Source of the DNA: Oscillospiraceae bacterium | Lineage (GTDB): Bacteria > Bacillota_A > Clostridia > Oscillospirales > Oscillospiraceae | Reading direction: 5' to 3' | Length of the DNA: 64,000 bases | Assembly: GCA_021771675.1 (NCBI GenBank) | Contig: JAETOP010000004.1 | Coordinates: 76,928 to 140,927, forward strand | In this document: positions 55,196 through 63,513 of the stretch, piece after piece | How positions within the stretch are numbered: position 1 is the first letter of the stretch | Layout of the letters: each line of letters starts with the position of its first letter | Program-made: the position numbers and the translations under genes | Notes under the pieces: model-generated | Database searches by the model: none | Told to the model about the DNA's origin: nothing | What the model saw: only the letters and a program-made list of their open reading frames with translations

Positions 55196-55829
55196 CGTCG
55201 ATCTCTCCTTTCCGAATTTCCCGGATTCTCTGGGCCAGGGCGGCAAGGGTTCCAACGCCGACGGCGGCGAAAAAGCTCACGATGATTGCCACAATCCAGA
55301 TGGGAGGCGCCTGGGCCGGGTCAATGGAAATGCCCCAAAGAATCAGTCCGATGATGGCAGCCATAACGCTGACCACCACCGCCGCCACCGCCATCGGGGC
55401 GACGTAGCGCCTGCGGATGTCTTGAGTGGTCACATCCTGGAAGCTGGTGCCGGAGGCCTCCAGAGCTTCCATCCGGGAGAGCAGTGCCTCGGTATCCAAT
55501 TGAGAAATCGGAGCATCCTGGGCGGTCAGCTCCTGGCACAGCGCCATGGACTGATGCAGATTCCGCCGGGCCCGTTCCAGAGTGATTAAATGCCGCCGCA
55601 TTCCATCCCCCACGGTGTGGGTGCCCTGGAGCATGAGGCGGATTTCCTCAATGGGAACATCCAGCTTCCGCAGCAGCTTGATGCGGCGCAGCACCTGCAC
55701 CTCCTCGTCGCCGTAGTCCCGGTAGCCGTTCTCCGGATTCCGCCGGGGGGTGAGCAGGCCCTGCTCTTCGTAGAAGCGAATATTCTTTTTCGTGATTCCC
55801 GCCAGAGCCTCGACTTCATTGATTTTCAC
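55179..55829 (-). CDS. MerR-family regulator with C-terminal membrane anchor
   Basis: 216 aa from GTG 55829 (AAGGTGG eight bases before; GTG 55841 is an alternative). The MerR winged HTH spans residues 1-70 (ITKKNIRFYEEQGLLTPRRNPENGYRDYGDEEVQVLRRIKLLRKLDVP), followed by a dimer coiled coil (HLITLERARRNLHQSMALCQEL). Instead of a ligand domain, residues about 135-200 form two membrane helices (VAAVVVSVMAAIIGLILWG; IWIVAIIVSFFAAVGVGTLAAL). It likely controls its own operon from the membrane. Confidence 0.9.
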   Translation of the reverse strand: MKINEVEALAGITKKNIRFYEEQGLLTPRRNPENGYRDYGDEEVQVLRRIKLLRKLDVPIEEIRLMLQGTHTVGDGMRRHLITLERARRNLHQSMALCQELTAQDAPISQLDTEALLSRMEALEASGTSFQDVTTQDIRRRYVAPMAVAAVVVSVMAAIIGLILWGISIDPAQAPPIWIVAIIVSFFAAVGVGTLAALAQRIREIRKGEIDDAKKY

Positions 55830-55853
55830 GGTGGATACCACCTTTCTTCCTAC

Positions 55854-55884
55854 AGTATAAACCTTCCACCAGGGGGAATGTCAA
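55854..55884 (-). promoter_or_regulatory. MerR-type promoter with 19-base spacer and operator dyad
   Basis: Minus strand TTGACA, 19-base spacer, TATACT (55859-55854). The spacer contains a near-perfect dyad TTCCACC-A-GGGGGAA. Long spacers with a centred dyad are the hallmark of MerR-activated promoters. The site is just upstream of the merR-like start, so autoregulation is inferred. Confidence 0.8.
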
Positions 55885-56066
55885 GAACTTTCTGTCCCGT
55901 TTGATAAAAAATGGTGTCTGTGGAGCAATGACGCCAACCCAAGGGTTGATACCATTGCTGTGAAATAAGCTTCGAAGCGTGAAATTCAGCTGACGCCGGG
56001 TGAAATCGGGCACCCCGGTGATATGTGTTTTGCGCGTTGTGGTGTCGCCCTTGGCGACAAATTAAA

Positions 56067-56091
56067 AAGAGCCGCCTGGCGGCGGCTCTTT
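56067..56091 (-). terminator. Terminator of the rpmH-jag operon
   Basis: AAAGAGCCGCC-tgg-cGGCGGCTCTTT, seven bases after the jag stop; minus strand then reads TTAATTTG. Confidence 0.75.
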
Positions 56092-56097
56092 GGGAAA

Positions 56098-57000
56098 TTA
56101 TCGGACGTATTCGATGACCACGCAGCGGTTGGGCTCCACGCCGGTGGAGTGGGTGGTGATATTCTCCATATCTTGGAGGGCGGCGTGAATCACATGGCGC
56201 TCATAGGCATTCATAGGCTCCAGAGTGGTGCGGCGGCGCATTTTCAGTACCTGCTGGGCCTTCTTTACGGCATAGCGGCGCAGGCTCTCCTCCCGCTTTT
56301 CCCGGTAACACTCGGCATCCACGTTGATGCGGACGTGACCTTCCAGATTGCGGTTGATGGAGTAGTTGGCCAGGTGCTGGATGGCGTCCAGGGTGTCGCC
56401 CCGGCGGCCGATCAGGTAGCCCAAATCTTCACCCACCAACTCCACCTGGTATGTATTTCCGTCTTCCTTCCAGCAGTGGGGCACGGCCTTGGAGCCCATG
56501 TGCTCCAAAAGACCTGACAGAAACTGCTCGATCTTCTCCTCCACACTGCCGGGCTCTGCCGGAGCGTAGACCTTGGGCTCCTTTGGTTCTTTCGGCTCCC
56601 TGGGTTCCCGCTGGGGCTTTCTCTCCCGGCGCTCTTTCCGCTCGGCCTTGGGAGCATCCTCTGCTTTGGCTACGGCGGGCTTCGCAGGCTCTGCCTGGGG
56701 GGCCTCTGCCACAGACTCTGCCTTAGGGGCCTCCTGCTTGGGGGGCAAGGGCTTCTTGGGAGTCTTGGGCTTGGAGCGGGAGGCGGCGGACAAAGCCACC
56801 TTGGGCCCCTCGGGCTTGGGGTCGGGAACCTCATAGGTCACCTCAATTTTGGCGGGCTGGGCGCCGAAGCCCAGGAAGCCGGACTTGGGCAGCTGAATCA
56901 CCTGATAGGAAAAGCTGTCGGCATCCAGACCCAGCTGCGTAACGGCATTGGTCTTTGCCTCGTCAATGGTCTTGCCGGTGACAATGTGTTTCATTTCCAT
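56098..57000 (-). CDS. jag: RNA-binding protein Jag/KhpB
   Basis: 300 aa. N-terminal Jag domain (IVTGKTIDEAKTNAVTQLGLDADSFSYQVIQLPKSGFLGFGAQPAKIEVTYEV, given in parts in the family), then a 90-aa Ala/Pro/Lys/Glu linker with EPKE/REPK repeats, a KH domain (LIGRRGDTLDAIQHLANYS) and an R3H domain (MNAYERHVIHAAL..). It binds mRNA together with KhpA and affects cell division and sporulation. Located after yidC, as in most Firmicutes. Confidence 0.93.
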   Translation of the reverse strand: MEMKHIVTGKTIDEAKTNAVTQLGLDADSFSYQVIQLPKSGFLGFGAQPAKIEVTYEVPDPKPEGPKVALSAASRSKPKTPKKPLPPKQEAPKAESVAEAPQAEPAKPAVAKAEDAPKAERKERRERKPQREPREPKEPKEPKVYAPAEPGSVEEKIEQFLSGLLEHMGSKAVPHCWKEDGNTYQVELVGEDLGYLIGRRGDTLDAIQHLANYSINRNLEGHVRINVDAECYREKREESLRRYAVKKAQQVLKMRRRTTLEPMNAYERHVIHAALQDMENITTHSTGVEPNRCVVIEYVR

Positions 57001-57003
57001 GGT

Positions 57004-58254
57004 TTATTCCTCCGTTTGTTTGGGCGCGTATCGGTTGGGGTCGAAATTCCGGCCCTTGCAGTAGGGACGCTCAGGGATGCCGGACATGCAGTCGGGGGCC
57101 TCTTCTTCCTCTTCCAGCAGGCCCTTCCGGGCGGCATACTCCCGGGTGGCGGCGGCCCGCTGGGCCTCCTCCTGCTCCCGCTGCTTCTTTTGCAGCTTCT
57201 TCTTGCTGGTGTTCTCGGTGATGCCCTCGGGGTTGGCGGCCCGGCGCTCTGCCCGGATGCGCTCCTTCTCGGCCTCAATCCGATCCTGCTCCATCCGCAG
57301 CTTCAGCCGCTGGGCATCCTCGGCATCGTAGATGGTGCGGTAGCGCTTGTTGAGAATCACATCCTCAACGGTTCTCACCACGCCGCCCACAAACCAGTAC
57401 AGCGACAGTGATGCGGGCACGGTGAAGCCGATCCACAGCGTCATCAGGGGCATGGTGTACATCATGATCTTGTTGGTCTGGGCGGTCTGGGAATTTTTGG
57501 CGGTCTCCTGATCCTGGATGCCGTCTTTGTTTGTGACCAGGGAGTCGTTCATCTTCTGGGAAATCCACATAGTGACTACCTGGTTGCCGGCGGACAGCAG
57601 GGCCATCAGAAACAGGCCGATGTTGGGCCAGCACCAGAAGGTGGCGGCGAAGATGTTAAAGGGCGGGATGGCGCCCAGGTTGATGCCCAGGAAGGTGAAA
57701 TTCACACCGGCCAGGGTGGCCTCACTGAGGGTGGGGATGGCGGCCTTGACCAGCTCGGAATACTCAGGCTGGGACAGAAGCTGGGCGGCGGTGATCTGAT
57801 GATAGTAGGAGTTGGCGCCGAAGGCCTCGGGAACGGCGTTCTGGAGCACGGCGATAATCTGCTCGGCCACCTCCAGGCTCTCGTGGAGCATGTACACAAT
57901 GGGCTGGCGCACCACGGTGTACAGGGGAAGGATAATCAGCATGGGAAGCAGACTCCACAGGCAGCCGCCGCCCATGGAGACGCCCTCTTCCTTATAGAGG
58001 GCCTGCAGGGCCTGATTCTGGCGCTGGGGGTCGTCGGCGTACCGGCGCTGAATGTCCTGCAGCTGGGGCTGGAGCCGGGACATTTTCATCATGCTTTTTT
58101 TGGATTTTGCGGTCATGGGCAGCATGACCAGCTGAACCACGACAGAGAAGATAATCAGGGAAAGGCCGTAGCTATGGGAGAACTGGTACAGCCAGTCCAG
58201 CAGATAGCCGAAGGGCACCTGAATGATGTCGGCAATGGAGAATGAGAGAAACAT
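57004..58254 (-). CDS. yidC: Membrane protein insertase YidC
   Basis: 416 aa, Gram-positive type without the large periplasmic domain. Core helices: LSLIIFSVVVQLVMLPMTAKS (with the conserved charged loop), PMLIILPLYTVVRQP, and a C-terminal pair. No lipobox Cys at the N-terminus. The C-terminal tail of about 110 aa is strongly basic/acidic (RMEQDRIEAEKERIRAERRA), probably a coiled coil that contacts ribosomes. Followed four bases later by jag. Confidence 0.93.
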   Translation of the reverse strand: MFLSFSIADIIQVPFGYLLDWLYQFSHSYGLSLIIFSVVVQLVMLPMTAKSKKSMMKMSRLQPQLQDIQRRYADDPQRQNQALQALYKEEGVSMGGGCLWSLLPMLIILPLYTVVRQPIVYMLHESLEVAEQIIAVLQNAVPEAFGANSYYHQITAAQLLSQPEYSELVKAAIPTLSEATLAGVNFTFLGINLGAIPPFNIFAATFWCWPNIGLFLMALLSAGNQVVTMWISQKMNDSLVTNKDGIQDQETAKNSQTAQTNKIMMYTMPLMTLWIGFTVPASLSLYWFVGGVVRTVEDVILNKRYRTIYDAEDAQRLKLRMEQDRIEAEKERIRAERRAANPEGITENTSKKKLQKKQREQEEAQRAAATREYAARKGLLEEEEEAPDCMSGIPERPYCKGRNFDPNRYAPKQTEE

Positions 58255-58280
58255 GGACTTCCTCCTTCTAATTTTGAAAG

Positions 58281-58499
58281 TCAGGGCACAGGGTCATAGA
58301 TGTCTCCGCGGTAGAACGGGTGGCATTTGGCAAGGCGCTTCAATGCCAGCCACCCTCCCCGGAGGGCCCCGTAGCGGCGGATGGCCTCGTAGGCATAGGC
58401 GGAGCAGGTGGGACGGAAGCGGCAGCGTGGGGGGAATGCCGGTGAGATGTATTTCTGGTAAAAGCGGATGAGGGCCAGCAGAATCCTTTTCATGCTCAT
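58281..58499 (-). CDS. yidD: Membrane protein insertion efficiency factor YidD
   Basis: 72 aa. [24 protein letters not shown] and KCHPF match YidD with its three cysteines. The start (ATG 58499 or 58493) overlaps the rnpA stop by four bases. Confidence 0.94.
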   Translation of the reverse strand: MSMKRILLALIRFYQKYISPAFPPRCRFRPTCSAYAYEAIRRYGALRGGWLALKRLAKCHPFYRGDIYDPVP

Positions 58500-58834
58500 T
58501 CCTCCCGGAGAATCCCGGCCCTGGCGGCCAGGGACAGGTAACTGGCGGTGAGCTTGGAAAAGGGTGCCTCCACCGCCCGGGTGCGGGCCACCACCACAAT
58601 GTCCCAGCCGGGCTGGAACCGCTGCTCGTTTAGCCGGTAGATTTCCCGCAGGCGGCGGCGGGTTCGGTTGCGAACCACCGCATGGCCCAGCTTCTTGCTC
58701 ACGGTGATGCCCACCCGGTTTGTCCCTGTCCGGTTGCGCCGGGCATAGAGCACCAGATAGGAATCCGCAAAGCCGCTGGTGTGGTACAGCCGGCGGAAAA
58801 CATGATTGAGCTTCAAACTGGTGGAAAACCTCAT
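58496..58834 (-). CDS. rnpA: Ribonuclease P protein component
   Basis: 112 aa from ATG 58834 (GGAGAT six bases before; the longer frame lacks a site). [41 protein letters not shown] is the RNR motif region. Protein cofactor that helps the RNA subunit process the 5' end of pre-tRNAs. Confidence 0.95.
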   Translation of the reverse strand: MRFSTSLKLNHVFRRLYHTSGFADSYLVLYARRNRTGTNRVGITVSKKLGHAVVRNRTRRRLREIYRLNEQRFQPGWDIVVVARTRAVEAPFSKLTASYLSLAARAGILREE

Positions 58835-58966
58835 AGCTGCATCTCCATTTCTGGGTTCCTTAGGGAAAGCCAGAACATAAAAAGGGAGCGGGGCGAAACC
58901 ATTCACCCCGCTTTTGCTCCCATTTCGCTCAGAGCAATATTCCCACGCCGGGGCGCAATATGCTCA

Positions 58967-59101
58967 TCAAGCGGACAGAACCTTGCGGCCCTTGGCACGG
59001 CGGCGGGCGAGAACCTTGCGGCCGTTGGAAGAAGCCATTCTCTGGCGGAAACCGTGAACCTTGGAACGGTGACGGTTGCTGGGCTGATAGGTACGCTTCA
59101 T
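58967..59101 (-). CDS. rpmH: 50S ribosomal protein L34
   Basis: 44 aa: [21 protein letters not shown]...[11 protein letters not shown]. Exact family length, ribosome site AAGGAGG. First gene of the rpmH-rnpA-yidD-yidC-jag group. Confidence 0.97.
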   Translation of the reverse strand: MKRTYQPSNRHRSKVHGFRQRMASSNGRKVLARRRAKGRKVLSA

Positions 59102-59197
59102 TGGGATTGCACCTCCTTCAAGATGATGTTCATATGCTCGACAGCCCGATGGGCCGCAGCAAAACAGATGAAAAGACTATGAAAGTCATACCGGAGT

Positions 59198-59226
59198 ATT
59201 ATAACCGAAAAACCCTGGCAGGTCAA
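59198..59226 (-). promoter_or_regulatory. Promoter of the rpmH operon
   Basis: Minus strand TTGACC, 17-base spacer, TATAAT (59203-59198). About 97 bases upstream of rpmH. No DnaA-box cluster is visible up to 59250. Confidence 0.8.
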
Positions 59227-59249
59227 CAATTTTTTTCGTTTTCCCCCGA

Positions 59250-60422
59250 TTATCCCTTCCGCCACACCATTTTATTCACCACGCCGGTGTAGCTCTGGAT
59301 GATCTTGACCACCTTGTCGGACACGTTCTCGTCGGTGTAGTCCGGCACGGGAATGCCCTGGTTCCCATTTTTGTTCATCTCCACCGCCACGTCCACCGCT
59401 TGCAGCAGCCCCTTCCGATCAATGCCGGAGAGAATGAAGCAGGCCTTGTCCAGCGCCTCCGGCCGCTCGGTGCTGGTGCGGATGCACACCGCCGGGAAGG
59501 GATGGCCCTGGGAGGTAAAGAAGCTGGACTCCTCCGGCAGTGTGCCGGAGTCGGACACCACGCAGAAGGCGTTCATTTGCAGGCAGTTGTAATCATGGAA
59601 GCCCAGGGGCTCATGCTGGATCACCCGCTTGTCCAGCTGGAAGCCGGTCTGCTCCAGGCGCTTGCGGCTGCGGGGATGGCAGGAATAGAGGATGGGCATG
59701 TCGTATTTTTCCGCCATGGCGTTGATGGCGCCGAACAAGGACAGGAAATTTTTCTCCGTGTCGATGTTCTCCTCCCGGTGGGCAGAGAGCAGGATATATT
59801 TCCCCTTTTCCAGCCCCAGCCGGGCATGGATGTCCGAGGAGAGAATTTTGGGCAGGTTCCGGTGGAGCACCTCTGCCATGGGAGAGCCGGTGACATAGGT
59901 TCGCTCCCGGGGAAGACCGGTGTCCGCCAGATACCGGCGGGCGTGCTCGGAGTAGGCCATGTTCACATCGCTGATGATGTCCACAATCCGCCGGTTGGTC
60001 TCCTCCGGCAGGCACTCGTCCTTGCACCGGTTTCCCGCCTCCATGTGGAAGATGGGGATGTGGAGCCGCTTGGCCCCAATGACGCTGAGGCAGGAATTGG
60101 TGTCCCCCAGCACCAGCACGGCATCGGGCTTGATGGCGGCCATCAGCTTGTAGCTCTCGGCGATGATGTTGCCCATGGTTTCGCCAAGGTCAGCGCCCAC
60201 CGCATTGAGATAGACCTCTGGGTCTTCAAGCTCCAGATCGTGGAAGAAGACGCCGTTCAGGTTATAGTCGTAATTCTGCCCGGTGTGGGCCAGAAGGGTG
60301 TCGAAATAAAGGCGGCACTTCTGAATCACCGCCGCCAGCCGGATGATCTCCGGCCGGGTGCCTACAATAATCAGCAGCTTCAATCTGCCGTTTTCCTTCC
60401 AGGTTACCTTGCTGTAGTCCAT
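59250..60422 (-). CDS. capG: UDP-N-acetylglucosamine 2-epimerase family (UDP-L-FucNAc-forming, CapG-like)
   Basis: 390 aa. GTRPEIIRLAAVI at the start, LGDTNSCLSVIGAKRLHIPIFHMEAGNRC...PEETNRRIVD, and LLSAHREENI are the conserved WecB/CapG blocks. With CapE and CapF upstream, the likely reaction is the final C2 epimerisation giving UDP-L-FucNAc rather than UDP-ManNAc. Nine bases after capF in the same operon. Normal WecB length is about 375. Confidence 0.9.
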   Translation of the reverse strand: MDYSKVTWKENGRLKLLIIVGTRPEIIRLAAVIQKCRLYFDTLLAHTGQNYDYNLNGVFFHDLELEDPEVYLNAVGADLGETMGNIIAESYKLMAAIKPDAVLVLGDTNSCLSVIGAKRLHIPIFHMEAGNRCKDECLPEETNRRIVDIISDVNMAYSEHARRYLADTGLPRERTYVTGSPMAEVLHRNLPKILSSDIHARLGLEKGKYILLSAHREENIDTEKNFLSLFGAINAMAEKYDMPILYSCHPRSRKRLEQTGFQLDKRVIQHEPLGFHDYNCLQMNAFCVVSDSGTLPEESSFFTSQGHPFPAVCIRTSTERPEALDKACFILSGIDRKGLLQAVDVAVEMNKNGNQGIPVPDYTDENVSDKVVKIIQSYTGVVNKMVWRKG

Positions 60423-60431
60423 ATTGTTCTC

Positions 60432-61628
60432 CTATACCGGCTCGAAAAAGGTGTCCGGGTGATTGGGGTCGAAAGCTTCGTTGCAGGTCATGACGGTGAC
60501 CAGATTCTCCGTCTGGGAGAGGTTGATGATGCTGTGGGTCCAGCCGGGAATCATGTGGATGGCTTCCAGTTTGTCGCCGCTGACCTCAAACTCCACAATT
60601 TCCCCGGTGTTAATGTTCCGCTCCCGAATCAGGCCGTGGCCGCAGACCACGATGAACAGCTCCCATTTGGAGTTGTGCCAGTGCTGGCCCTTGGTGATGC
60701 CCGGGCGGCTGATGTTCACGGACACCTGGCCGCAGTCCGCTGTGCGCAGAAGCTCCGTAAAGGAGCCCCGGTGGTCTTCGTTCATTTTCAGGGAGAATTT
60801 GAATTTCTCTGTGGGCAGGTAGGTCAGATACAGAGAATACAGCTTCTTGGCAAAGGATCCGTCGGGGATTTTGGGCATGAGCAGGGTCTGGGGCTGGGCC
60901 TTGAATTCCTGAAGCAAATCCACAATCTCCCCCAAAGTGGCCCGGTGGGTCACGGGGACATAGCAATAGCGGCCGTTGGGGTCGGGAACGGTCTCCACCC
61001 CGTCGAATTCGCAGTGCTGCTCCCTGCCCTCCAGTAAATCGAAAAGGCCCTGAATCAAATCGTCAATATACAATAGTTCCAGCTCCGTGCGACCGTCGTT
61101 GACGGTAAAGGGCTGGTCGTTGGCCACGGCCCAGCAGAAGGTGGATACGGCGCTGTTGTACTTGGGCCGGCTGTGGCCCATGAGGTTGGAGAAGCGGTAG
61201 ACCGCCACCTTGGCTCCGGTTTCCTCCCCGTAGGCGAAGAACAGCTCTTCCCCCGCCTTCTTGCTCCGGCCGTATTCACTGTCGCCGAAGCGCCCGGCGA
61301 GGGTGGCCTGGATGGAGCTGGACAGCATGACGGGAGCTTTGTTCCCGTGCTTTTTCAGGCAGCTGAGCAGGTCCGAGGCAAAGCCAAAATTGCCCTTCAT
61401 AAAGTCCTGGGGATTTTCCGGCCGGTTCACCCCGGCCAGATTGAACACGAAATCGCAGTCCGAGCAGTATTCGTCCAGCTGCTCGGGGGTGGAGTCCATG
61501 TCGTAGCAGTAGATGCGCTCAATGCTCAGCGCCGGACGGGTCTTGTCCTTGCCGTCCCGGAGGTTTTTCAGATTGTTTGCCAGGGCGGTGCCCACCATGC
61601 CCCTGGCGCCGGTGATGAGGATGTTCAA
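60432..61628 (-). CDS. capF: CapF-like bifunctional epimerase/reductase with cupin domain
   Basis: 398 aa. N-terminal SDR domain (NILITGARGMVGTALANNL, catalytic YGRSKKAGEEL near residue 119) and a C-terminal cupin from about 285 (FTELLRTADCGQVSVNISRPGITKGQHWHNSKWELFIVV) with zinc-binding His residues. This two-domain order is specific for CapF, which epimerises the CapE product at C3 and reduces C4 to give UDP-L-TalNAc. Placed between the acyltransferase and capG. Confidence 0.93.
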   Translation of the reverse strand: MNILITGARGMVGTALANNLKNLRDGKDKTRPALSIERIYCYDMDSTPEQLDEYCSDCDFVFNLAGVNRPENPQDFMKGNFGFASDLLSCLKKHGNKAPVMLSSSIQATLAGRFGDSEYGRSKKAGEELFFAYGEETGAKVAVYRFSNLMGHSRPKYNSAVSTFCWAVANDQPFTVNDGRTELELLYIDDLIQGLFDLLEGREQHCEFDGVETVPDPNGRYCYVPVTHRATLGEIVDLLQEFKAQPQTLLMPKIPDGSFAKKLYSLYLTYLPTEKFKFSLKMNEDHRGSFTELLRTADCGQVSVNISRPGITKGQHWHNSKWELFIVVCGHGLIRERNINTGEIVEFEVSGDKLEAIHMIPGWTHSIINLSQTENLVTVMTCNEAFDPNHPDTFFEPV

Positions 61629-61632
61629 AAAA

Positions 61633-62298
61633 TCACTCTCCTATGGGTAGTCGTTTCGGGTTCCAACTGACATCCCGCTTTACAATCTTGGCCGGAACGC
61701 CAGCAATGCACACATGCTCTTCTTCAAAGCGTTTGGTGACAACGGATGCGGTGCCTATTATGCAGTCATTGGGGATATGGACGCCTTTGAGGAGGATGGC
61801 ACGATTCCCGATCCACACGTGGTTCCCGATCACCACATCCATGGATGGATTGGAACGGTTTCCCTTCCCGTCCAGGACGGAGTGGGAATCCCCGGTTCGA
61901 ACCACCACATCGGAAGAGCAAAGACAATCTGTGCCGAATTTGATGGAGGTTCCCTCGATACAGGCCAAATGGATAGGTCCGTACAGGCCGGTGTTTTCGC
62001 CAATCACAATTTGGTTATTGTCGTCTTCAATCCACAGCTCCGTGAACTCCGCACAGATACCTTTGTGAAAATAGATTTCATTGTTATCCCCACGGATATT
62101 TATTCTGCATTTATTCAAAATACAACCGTCTTCAAAGTGAATGGTGTTGTTTTTTCCTTTGCAGTCAATACGGGTATGCAGCACGATGGAGCGGTTGACG
62201 CTCAGCTTCGCACTCCGCAGCCGAAGGGAATTCACGAATGGAATTCGGGCTCCCTTCCCCGCACAGGTGAAAATCAGGTTTTTAAGCTTGCTGTTCAT
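61633..62298 (-). CDS. Left-handed beta-helix (hexapeptide) acyltransferase
   Basis: 221 aa. Irregular hexapeptide repeats through the middle (IVIGENTGLYG, IKFGTDC) then the typical end VVIGNHVWIGNRAILLKGVHIPNDCIIGTASVVTKRF...IAGVPAKIVKRDV. The VIGNHVWIG plus GVPAKIVK signature marks maltose O-acetyltransferase/CapH-like enzymes. Its location between capE and capF suggests it O-acetylates a capsule or surface sugar. Its base composition is more AT-rich than that of its neighbours. Confidence 0.88.
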   Translation of the reverse strand: MNSKLKNLIFTCAGKGARIPFVNSLRLRSAKLSVNRSIVLHTRIDCKGKNNTIHFEDGCILNKCRINIRGDNNEIYFHKGICAEFTELWIEDDNNQIVIGENTGLYGPIHLACIEGTSIKFGTDCLCSSDVVVRTGDSHSVLDGKGNRSNPSMDVVIGNHVWIGNRAILLKGVHIPNDCIIGTASVVTKRFEEEHVCIAGVPAKIVKRDVSWNPKRLPIGE

Positions 62299-63331
62299 TC
62301 GCCTTAAGCGCCTCCTGCACGTAGTCGGTGGTGAGAATTTTCTTCACCGTGCCCTCTACATCCAGGCGGGTGGTGTTGTGGCTGGTGTAGGATTCCTCTG
62401 CCTGGGTGAGCACCTGACCCTTGACGAAAAATTTGTCATAGTTCAAATCCCGGTTGTCGGCGGCCACCCGGTAGTAGTTACCCATATCCTCACTGCGGAG
62501 CCTTTCCTCCCGGGTCATCAGAGTCTCGTAGAGCTTTTCGCCGTGGCGGGTTCCGATGATGTTGGTGCCGGTGTCGCCGAAGAGCTGCTGCACCGCCTTG
62601 GCCAAATCCCCAATGGTGCAGGCGTCCGCCTTCTGAATGAACAGGTCGCCGGGATTGGCGTGCTCAAAGGCAAATTTTACCAAATCCACCGCCTCGTCCA
62701 GATTCATCAGGAACCGGGTCATTTCGGGGTTGGTGATGGTAATGGGATTGCCGGCGTGAATCTGGTCGATGAACAGCGGAATCACACTGCCCCGGCTGCA
62801 CATCACGTTGCCGTAGCGGGTGCAGCAGATGGTGGTGTCCCCCCGCTCCGCCGCCACCCGGGCGTTGGCACAGATTACGTGCTCCATCATGGCCTTGGAG
62901 ATGCCCATGGCGTTGATGGGGTAGGCGGCCTTGTCGGTGGAGAGGCAGACCACCCGGCGCACCTTGGCGTCCACCGCCGCTCGGAGCAGATTGTCGGTGC
63001 CCTCGATGTTGGTCTTCACCGCCTGCATGGGGAAAAATTCGCAGGAGGGAACCTGCTTCAGGGCAGCGGCGTGGAAAATGTAGTCCACCCCGCCGATGGC
63101 GTCCCGGATGGACTGGGGGTCCCGGACGTCGCCCACGTAGAACTTCACCTTGTTGGCGCTGTCCGGGTGGGAGGCCTGGAGCTGGTGGCGCATATCGTCC
63201 TGCTTCTTTTCGTCCCGGGAGAAAATGCGAATCTGACCGATGTCAGTATCCAGGAAATGCTTCAAAACGGTATTGCCAAAGGAACCGGTACCGCCGGTAA
63301 TCATCAATGTAGCGCCGGAAAATGGGGACAT
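62282..63331 (-). CDS. capE: UDP-GlcNAc 4,6-dehydratase (CapE-like, inverting)
   Basis: 349 aa from ATG 63331 (AAGGAG eleven bases before; the longer frame adds 16 residues without support). Rossmann motif GGTGSFGN, HAAALKQVPSCE, and SxxK region (STDKAAYPINAMGISKAMME). Lacks membrane helices, so it is the soluble short type that also inverts C5, as in L-FucNAc synthesis. First gene of the four-gene set; overlaps the acyltransferase by 17 bases. Confidence 0.92.
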   Translation of the reverse strand: MSPFSGATLMITGGTGSFGNTVLKHFLDTDIGQIRIFSRDEKKQDDMRHQLQASHPDSANKVKFYVGDVRDPQSIRDAIGGVDYIFHAAALKQVPSCEFFPMQAVKTNIEGTDNLLRAAVDAKVRRVVCLSTDKAAYPINAMGISKAMMEHVICANARVAAERGDTTICCTRYGNVMCSRGSVIPLFIDQIHAGNPITITNPEMTRFLMNLDEAVDLVKFAFEHANPGDLFIQKADACTIGDLAKAVQQLFGDTGTNIIGTRHGEKLYETLMTREERLRSEDMGNYYRVAADNRDLNYDKFFVKGQVLTQAEESYTSHNTTRLDVEGTVKKILTTDYVQEALKANEQQA

Positions 63332-63388
63332 AAGCTTCTTCTCCTTCTTCTGATGGGCTGATAGGCCATTCTTTACCAAGATTACTCT

Positions 63389-63417
63389 ATTATATCACTA
63401 TTTTCCCCCGCTGTCCA
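63389..63417 (-). promoter_or_regulatory. Promoter of the capE operon
   Basis: Minus strand TGGACA, 17-base spacer, TATAAT (63394-63389), 58 bases before the capE start. Confidence 0.75.
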
Positions 63418-63513
63418 CAGAAAATGCGGCGAGCGGTCAATGCCCGCTGACAACCCGGCAGCGCCGGGCGGCAATTTCGCACCAAGCTGGTCGGTAGTCG
63501 CCGCATAAGAATT

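Noticed and set aside
55885..56066. Possible small ORF in the gap between MerR and jag genes
   Set aside because: No ribosome site; several short stems (CACCCCGGTG, GTCGCCcttGGCGAC) only.
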